63,798 nucleotides of DNA from Myxococcales bacterium. Its GTDB lineage: Bacteria; Myxococcota_A; Polyangia; Fen-1088. Positions 60,260 to 63,798 of the stretch are shown here, one piece after another; within the stretch, counting starts at the first letter, position 1, and each line of letters opens with the position of its first letter. The translations under genes and the position numbers were made by a program. The notes beneath the pieces are model-generated. The model searched no databases, had not been told where the DNA came from, and saw only the letters and a list, made by a program, of their open reading frames with translations. The stretch is from positions 1 through 63,798 of the forward strand of contig JANXXE010000063.1 in assembly GCA_025350815.1 (NCBI GenBank), in the 5' to 3' direction.

Positions 60260-61861
60260 CTACTTGTCCCCTAGACCGAACATCGGTCGGCGCACCTGCC
60301 GGTAGGTGAAATGCGCCGGGTTCACATCAGTGGCCCCCGGTGTATTCACCTCGACAATTCGTGCAGCAACGGGCTCATAGGCCGCCCGCGGCGCCGTGGT
60401 GCCCTTGGCCACCAGGATGCGCTGCCGCGCAGGGTAGACGCCGTTGCTGATGATCTCATGGAGGCTAAGCGGCATGCTCGGCGTCCTTGTGAGAAGCAGG
60501 ATGTTCGGCAAATCCGCCGTCGAACCCGCAGCCTCGATCACCGCTGTCAGACCCATTTGGAAATAGCGACGGCCCGCGTGCCGGACCTCGGTTTCTATGA
60601 AGTTTCCGTCGGTCAACGCCTTGACACGGCCGCGAACGCGCACCGGCACGCCGTGCATCTTGTCCGTTCTTGCCCCGACCAGCATGTCGAAGGCGCCACC
60701 CACACCGGCCTTGAACGCGGCCTCGTTGGCCTGCGCGTCCGATATCGTCATCACCCAGCCCGTCGCATTCTGCCGGATCAGCTGATCGAGAATCGCCGTG
60801 CCGTCGCCCGCCGATCCGCCGCCGATGTTGTCACCGGTGTCCATCAGGACGACGGGAAACTTGTCGTTCTGCATCGCCTGGCGCACGGCCGTGGCCGCGT
60901 CGGGGGCGCGCAGCACCAGACTCTCACGAAGTGCCCACAGGGAATCAGACAGACGCTGGGCTTCGCGCCGGGCAAGTTCCAGATCCCCGTCGGTCGCCAC
61001 GATCACGCTCGGCCCCATCTGCGGCACGTCCGCGTACTGGTATCCCGCAGGAACGCTGACAGCCAGGATCTTTGGATTCTCTTGTTCCAGCCGCCGACTC
61101 TCCTGCACGATCGCCTTCATGGGACCGTGGAAGGTGTCCTGATAGACGATGTTCAATAGCATGGGCGGTTTGACCAACACCTGGACCGGGTGAATCTTTC
61201 CCGCAAGCATTTTGCTAATGATCGTCGCTGCTTGAACCCCGCGCGCTTTGGTATCGACGTGAGGATTGTCCTTGAAGGTGATCAGGACGTCGGAATTCTC
61301 GACGATCTCAGGCGCCACATTCGCGTGGAAATCCTGCGTGACCACAATCGGAAACTTCTTCCCCATTGCCACCCGCACGCGCCGTACCAACTCCGCGTCA
61401 GCGTGCGGAAAGCCCTCAGCAACCATAGCCCCGTGCAGCGCCAGGATGACACCCTGAAACGGCGGCGACGCGTCCTTGAGATCCGCCACCAGCCTACCAA
61501 CGTGAGCCTCGAAGCTGTCACGAGTAATCGACCCCAGCGACGAGGCGGTCGCCGCATGCACAGGATAGATGTCCAGGCCCAAGCTCGCAGCAGCCTCGAC
61601 CACGCCGCTTGCGACCGTGTTCGACCTGGACGCCACCTGCAGCCACTGTATCCGTTCCGGCGGCTTGTCGGAGCCCGTCAGGGGCACCAGACGCGGGTAA
61701 AGGGAGTTCGACTCGGCATAGATTGCCCCAACAGCCACGCGCGCCATGGGTGCGCGTTCGGCGGGGACGCCTGCCAAGGCCATGAACAGCAACAGAATTG
61801 ATTGCAATGCAGATCCTCCAAAGATCAGTAAGTGGGCGCGTCTAGCTTGTTTTTTCCTCAT
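60260..61861 (-). CDS. M81-family metallopeptidase (MlrC-like), exported
   Basis: A 533-residue protein from ATG 61861. The N-terminus is basic then hydrophobic (RRAHLLIFGGSALQSILLLF), a signal or anchor. The body matches the M81/MlrC family: RVAVGAIYAESNSLYP, GVILALHGAMVAEGFPHADAE, VTQDFHANVAPEIVENSDV, and MDTGDNIGGGSAGDGT. Acidic and His residues in these segments are the expected metal ligands. MlrC enzymes cleave linear peptides such as tetrapeptides of microcystin; the substrate here is unknown. Confidence 0.85.
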   Translation of the reverse strand: MRKKQARRAHLLIFGGSALQSILLLFMALAGVPAERAPMARVAVGAIYAESNSLYPRLVPLTGSDKPPERIQWLQVASRSNTVASGVVEAAASLGLDIYPVHAATASSLGSITRDSFEAHVGRLVADLKDASPPFQGVILALHGAMVAEGFPHADAELVRRVRVAMGKKFPIVVTQDFHANVAPEIVENSDVLITFKDNPHVDTKARGVQAATIISKMLAGKIHPVQVLVKPPMLLNIVYQDTFHGPMKAIVQESRRLEQENPKILAVSVPAGYQYADVPQMGPSVIVATDGDLELARREAQRLSDSLWALRESLVLRAPDAATAVRQAMQNDKFPVVLMDTGDNIGGGSAGDGTAILDQLIRQNATGWVMTISDAQANEAAFKAGVGGAFDMLVGARTDKMHGVPVRVRGRVKALTDGNFIETEVRHAGRRYFQMGLTAVIEAAGSTADLPNILLLTRTPSMPLSLHEIISNGVYPARQRILVAKGTTAPRAAYEPVAARIVEVNTPGATDVNPAHFTYRQVRRPMFGLGDK

Positions 61862-62019
61862 AGCTAGCACGTTCGATCGTCCCCAGCGATGGCCCAGTTG
61901 CGGCGTCCATCGGATGGACGTCGATTCCTGCCGACAACGCCGCAATGGATTACATCGAGGTCCGCGACAAGAAAGGACGTCGACTACACTGACCAACTGA
62001 TGCTGACGGAAATTGCTAT

Positions 62020-62208
62020 CTAAACCGTCCACCAAAACGGATCAGGCCCATCGCCGGCGGCCGTTGCACAGGCGCGATCACTCAGGGGGCGCAGCTTCTG
62101 GGCATCGTCAGAGTACGTGCTTCCTCGGGTCACGCGCGAATCCGCAAAAACACCAACCACGCCTTGGTCATCCTGATCGAATCCTGCGAACGCTCCGGAT
62201 ATGGTCAT
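62020..62208 (-). pseudogene. Truncated Ntn-hydrolase (proteasome-like) fragment
   Basis: A 62-residue open frame starting at an ATGA overlap with the upstream gene. The stretch GVVGVFADSRVTRGSTYSDD with DAQKLRPLSD resembles the start of 20S proteasome-like Ntn hydrolases, which are normally above 180 residues. The frame then ends at a stop after a Trp-rich tail, so the gene appears cut short. The 158 bases to the M81 gene hold nothing further. Confidence 0.5.
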
Positions 62209-62933
62209 GAGGTACTGCCTTCTCTCCGACGTGTCGTCTCCAGCTCAAGAGCTATGTCACGTTGCAGGTCGAAGTAGAAAACGCGGTTGAACAGCGTCGG
62301 GTAGGCGTACTGAGTGGCGGTTTGAGGCAGCACTCCACCGTGAACGGTACCGGCAACCATCAACAGCCAGAACGCATCGGCGTCCGGCAGGTTCAGCCGG
62401 TATCGGCCAAGCTGGTCGTCCTTCCTTCGAATCTTCTCGTCGAGGAACACGAATCCACGTCCCGATCCCGTATGACCCGAGGTGATCCTGGGTTGGTCAG
62501 ACCGGCGAATGCTCAGCCGCTTGATATACGGCGCTCCCGCCGCCTGGAGTTCGTCTTCTTCGAAGTCCACAGCGACGCCATCCCCGGGAACGTTGGAGCA
62601 GATCAGGTTGGCTAGGGCGTCTACGTGCGCTCGCTTGGTCGTCACGGGTGCGATCAGTTCTGAACATGCTTCGAAGAACGAGACGTGCGCGTACACCGGC
62701 ACCTGCTTCGCGACCAACCGATCCTTGAGAGAGAGACAGAATCGGCCCATCGAGGGCTGACCGCTAGCCACGCCCTCATCGACTGCCTCGGCGACTTCGA
62801 GGCCAACGGTACGTCCGCCCGCGAACTCCAACTCGAAATCAGGGCTCTCACGGTCTCGGATTGTGACTGGGTGCCACCCGAATCGGGCGGAAGCACTCTG
62901 AACGAACTCGCGCTCACGTACCTTGTCCGCCAC
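62205..62933 (-). CDS. Hypothetical protein, possibly nuclease-like
   Basis: A 242-residue protein not assigned to a family. SPDFELEFAGGRTVGLEVAEAV near the N-terminus places an acidic pair and an E-x-E that is reminiscent of PD-(D/E)xK nuclease folds, but the Lys is absent. Later parts are mixed strand and helix (DDQLGRYRLNLPDADAFWLL). It is coupled by ATGA to the truncated Ntn-hydrolase fragment. A defence or mobile-element role is possible, weakly supported. Confidence 0.45.
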   Translation of the reverse strand: MADKVREREFVQSASARFGWHPVTIRDRESPDFELEFAGGRTVGLEVAEAVDEGVASGQPSMGRFCLSLKDRLVAKQVPVYAHVSFFEACSELIAPVTTKRAHVDALANLICSNVPGDGVAVDFEEDELQAAGAPYIKRLSIRRSDQPRITSGHTGSGRGFVFLDEKIRRKDDQLGRYRLNLPDADAFWLLMVAGTVHGGVLPQTATQYAYPTLFNRVFYFDLQRDIALELETTRRREGSTS

Positions 62934-63134
62934 GCCCCGACTTTAAGCCGGAACTTCGGCAGCTCACCGACTTTTCGATGGCGTGGCTGGCCGGGTCCTC
63001 GGCGGGGCGGTCTCGGGACCAGGGGAGGCCGAGGACCTTGTTGGTGGTCAAGGAGGGATCGGCGCGGACTCCGCCGGCGGCGGGGCGCGGGCGGCAGTGA
63101 CCTGCCCCCAATTTCTATGACAGCTCGAAGTTAG

Positions 63135-63425
63135 CTGGCAACGCAGAACGAAAGCCGGCGCGAGCGCCACCGTGCCGCCATCTGCCGGCGCCGCGAACTC
63201 GTCGCAGCCCAGGCCATGAACGAGCCGGTGCCGATGCTGGAGGCCCGGCAGGAGCTGCGGCTGGTGCAGGCGCTGCTCCCTGAGACGGAGGGGGTGCTGC
63301 TGACGGACCTCGGTGCAGGAAGCGGCTACGCCGAGTTGGCCGCCCGCGCGGGCGTGACGGAGGGCGCGTTGCGCGTGCGGGCGCAGCGCGCTCGCATGAA
63401 GACCGTGCCGCTGCGCGCGGCCTAG
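63135..63425 (+). pseudogene. ECF sigma-factor remnant (regions 2-4 end)
   Basis: A 96-residue open stretch without a proper start. It has ERHRAAICRRRELVAAQAMN, then ARQELRLVQALLPETEGVLLT and a sigma region 4 helix-turn-helix (SGYAELAARAGVTEGALRVRAQR). The N-terminal region 2 is missing and an in-frame stop precedes it. It is a fragment of an ECF-type sigma factor. Confidence 0.6.
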
Positions 63426-63478
63426 AGGCACCGCGCTACACCACGATCTCGATGGGAACCACTATTTGGAAAGGGTTA

Positions 63479-63591
63479 GTAGGCGGGACAGGGATTGAAC
63501 TTGACCGGCTCAGCCGGGGAAAACACTGGTGAGACGCGGCCTTGCGTTCACTTCCCCAGCAGAGTCGGCAAGTTCGACCCTGGTCGCTGAC
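63479..63591. repeat. Imperfect inverted-repeat element
   Basis: The left arm (63479-63521) and the right arm (63552-63591) are related as imperfect reverse complements. CAGGG-GAACTTG-CCG-GGGGAA type blocks match on both sides, around a loop of about 30 bases. The outer 17 bases of the left arm are the same as the repeat at 56977-56993. It has the size of a MITE or of a structured RNA hairpin. No transposase is present. Confidence 0.6.
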
Positions 63592-63706
63592 TCCGTCTGA
63601 ATCCGCCTCGCTCCGTGTCGCCCCGACTGAATCCGGGTCGCCCTGCATAGCTGGTGCAAAAGAGGTCCAGCCACCCTAACGAATCCGGGAGAAGCCGTGA
63701 GAGGGG

Positions 63707-63796
63707 CTATCCTCCGGGATGACTGGTCGGCCCGTCGCCGCGTCGAAGTAGTGCCCTCAGCTCCTCACGAAGCGCACGTCCACTTCGACCAACCAA
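63707..63796 (-). CDS. C-terminal end of a gene entering from the right edge (partial)
   Basis: An open frame from the window end to a stop at 63707-63709, encoding 29 residues (LVGRSGRALREELRALLRRG then DGPTSHPGG). It has helix-like Leu/Arg pattern. It could be the C-terminus of a larger protein; no family is seen. Confidence 0.3.
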   Translation of the reverse strand: MVGRSGRALREELRALLRRGDGPTSHPGG

Positions 63797-63798
63797 GA

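Noticed and set aside
62914-63111. 65-codon minus-strand ORF as a transposase remnant
   Set aside because: A few Thr/Lys/Val-rich residues looked like an IS end, but no DDE or HTH motif can be seen, so no call is made. Bases 62934-63134 are left without a gene.
63472-63520. tRNA-like T-arm look of the sequence GGGATTGAACTT
   Set aside because: No D-arm, anticodon stem or acceptor pairing is found around it, and the arms do not pair as in a tRNA.

Overview
The window is high-GC DNA that reads as a chromosome segment of a Myxococcota-like (deltaproteobacterial) bacterium. The evidence is the mix of gene families: Hanks-type Ser/Thr kinases with unusual sensory tails, a FecR lipoprotein, a DUF1592/DUF1552 secreted pair, many lipoproteins, a BTAD-ATPase regulator and a sigma factor beside a receptor kinase. 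This is inference from gene content; there is no 16S gene. No rRNA, tRNA, CRISPR array or intact insertion sequence was found.

Layout. 1-14.4 kb is mostly housekeeping. It holds a Wzz-like gene cut by a fold-back palindrome at the left edge, a molybdopterin oxidoreductase with fdhD, an RpoH-like sigma factor, a HupE/UreJ-type membrane protein, a metallophosphatase-multiheme cytochrome fusion, hisC, a peroxiredoxin, an APS reductase and a methyltransferase. 14.5-22.4 kb carries regulators and envelope genes (BTAD-ATPase regulator, FecR lipoprotein, outer-membrane-type protein, Ser/Thr kinase).

22.5-31.8 kb is one tightly overlapping minus-strand operon: acyl-CoA dehydrogenase, amino acid:[carrier protein] ligase, DUF1839 protein, AcpS-type phosphopantetheinyl transferase, carrier protein, GH2 beta-mannosidase-like enzyme, double alpha/beta hydrolase and acyltransferase-3. 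It looks like a non-ribosomal route that activates an amino acid, oxidises it on a carrier and transfers the product, perhaps to a glycan.

32.5-40.2 kb has rnhB, hisD, an HTH-only IclR-like protein, the DUF1592/DUF1552 pair and a beta-propeller lipoprotein. 41.2-47.5 kb is a five-gene translationally coupled operon: PEP mutase, aminotransferase, ATP-grasp ligase, MFS exporter and gamma-glutamyltransferase. It lacks phosphonopyruvate decarboxylase, so it most plausibly makes and exports a phosphonoalanine-containing peptide.

47.5-56.9 kb has a DUF5985 pair with an HTH regulator, an NmrA-like protein, a phosphodiesterase-like lipoprotein, a sigma factor divergent from a receptor kinase with two C-type lectin domains, and a large cytochrome-type lipoprotein. 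57.2-60.0 kb is a compact RiPP operon: PqqD-like, radical SAM/SPASM, a 62-residue Cys-containing precursor and an HprK-like kinase. It sits in a patch of gene debris (TPR, Ntn-hydrolase and ECF sigma fragments) between two direct copies of a 17-bp sequence, which suggests an acquired or rearranged island at the right end.
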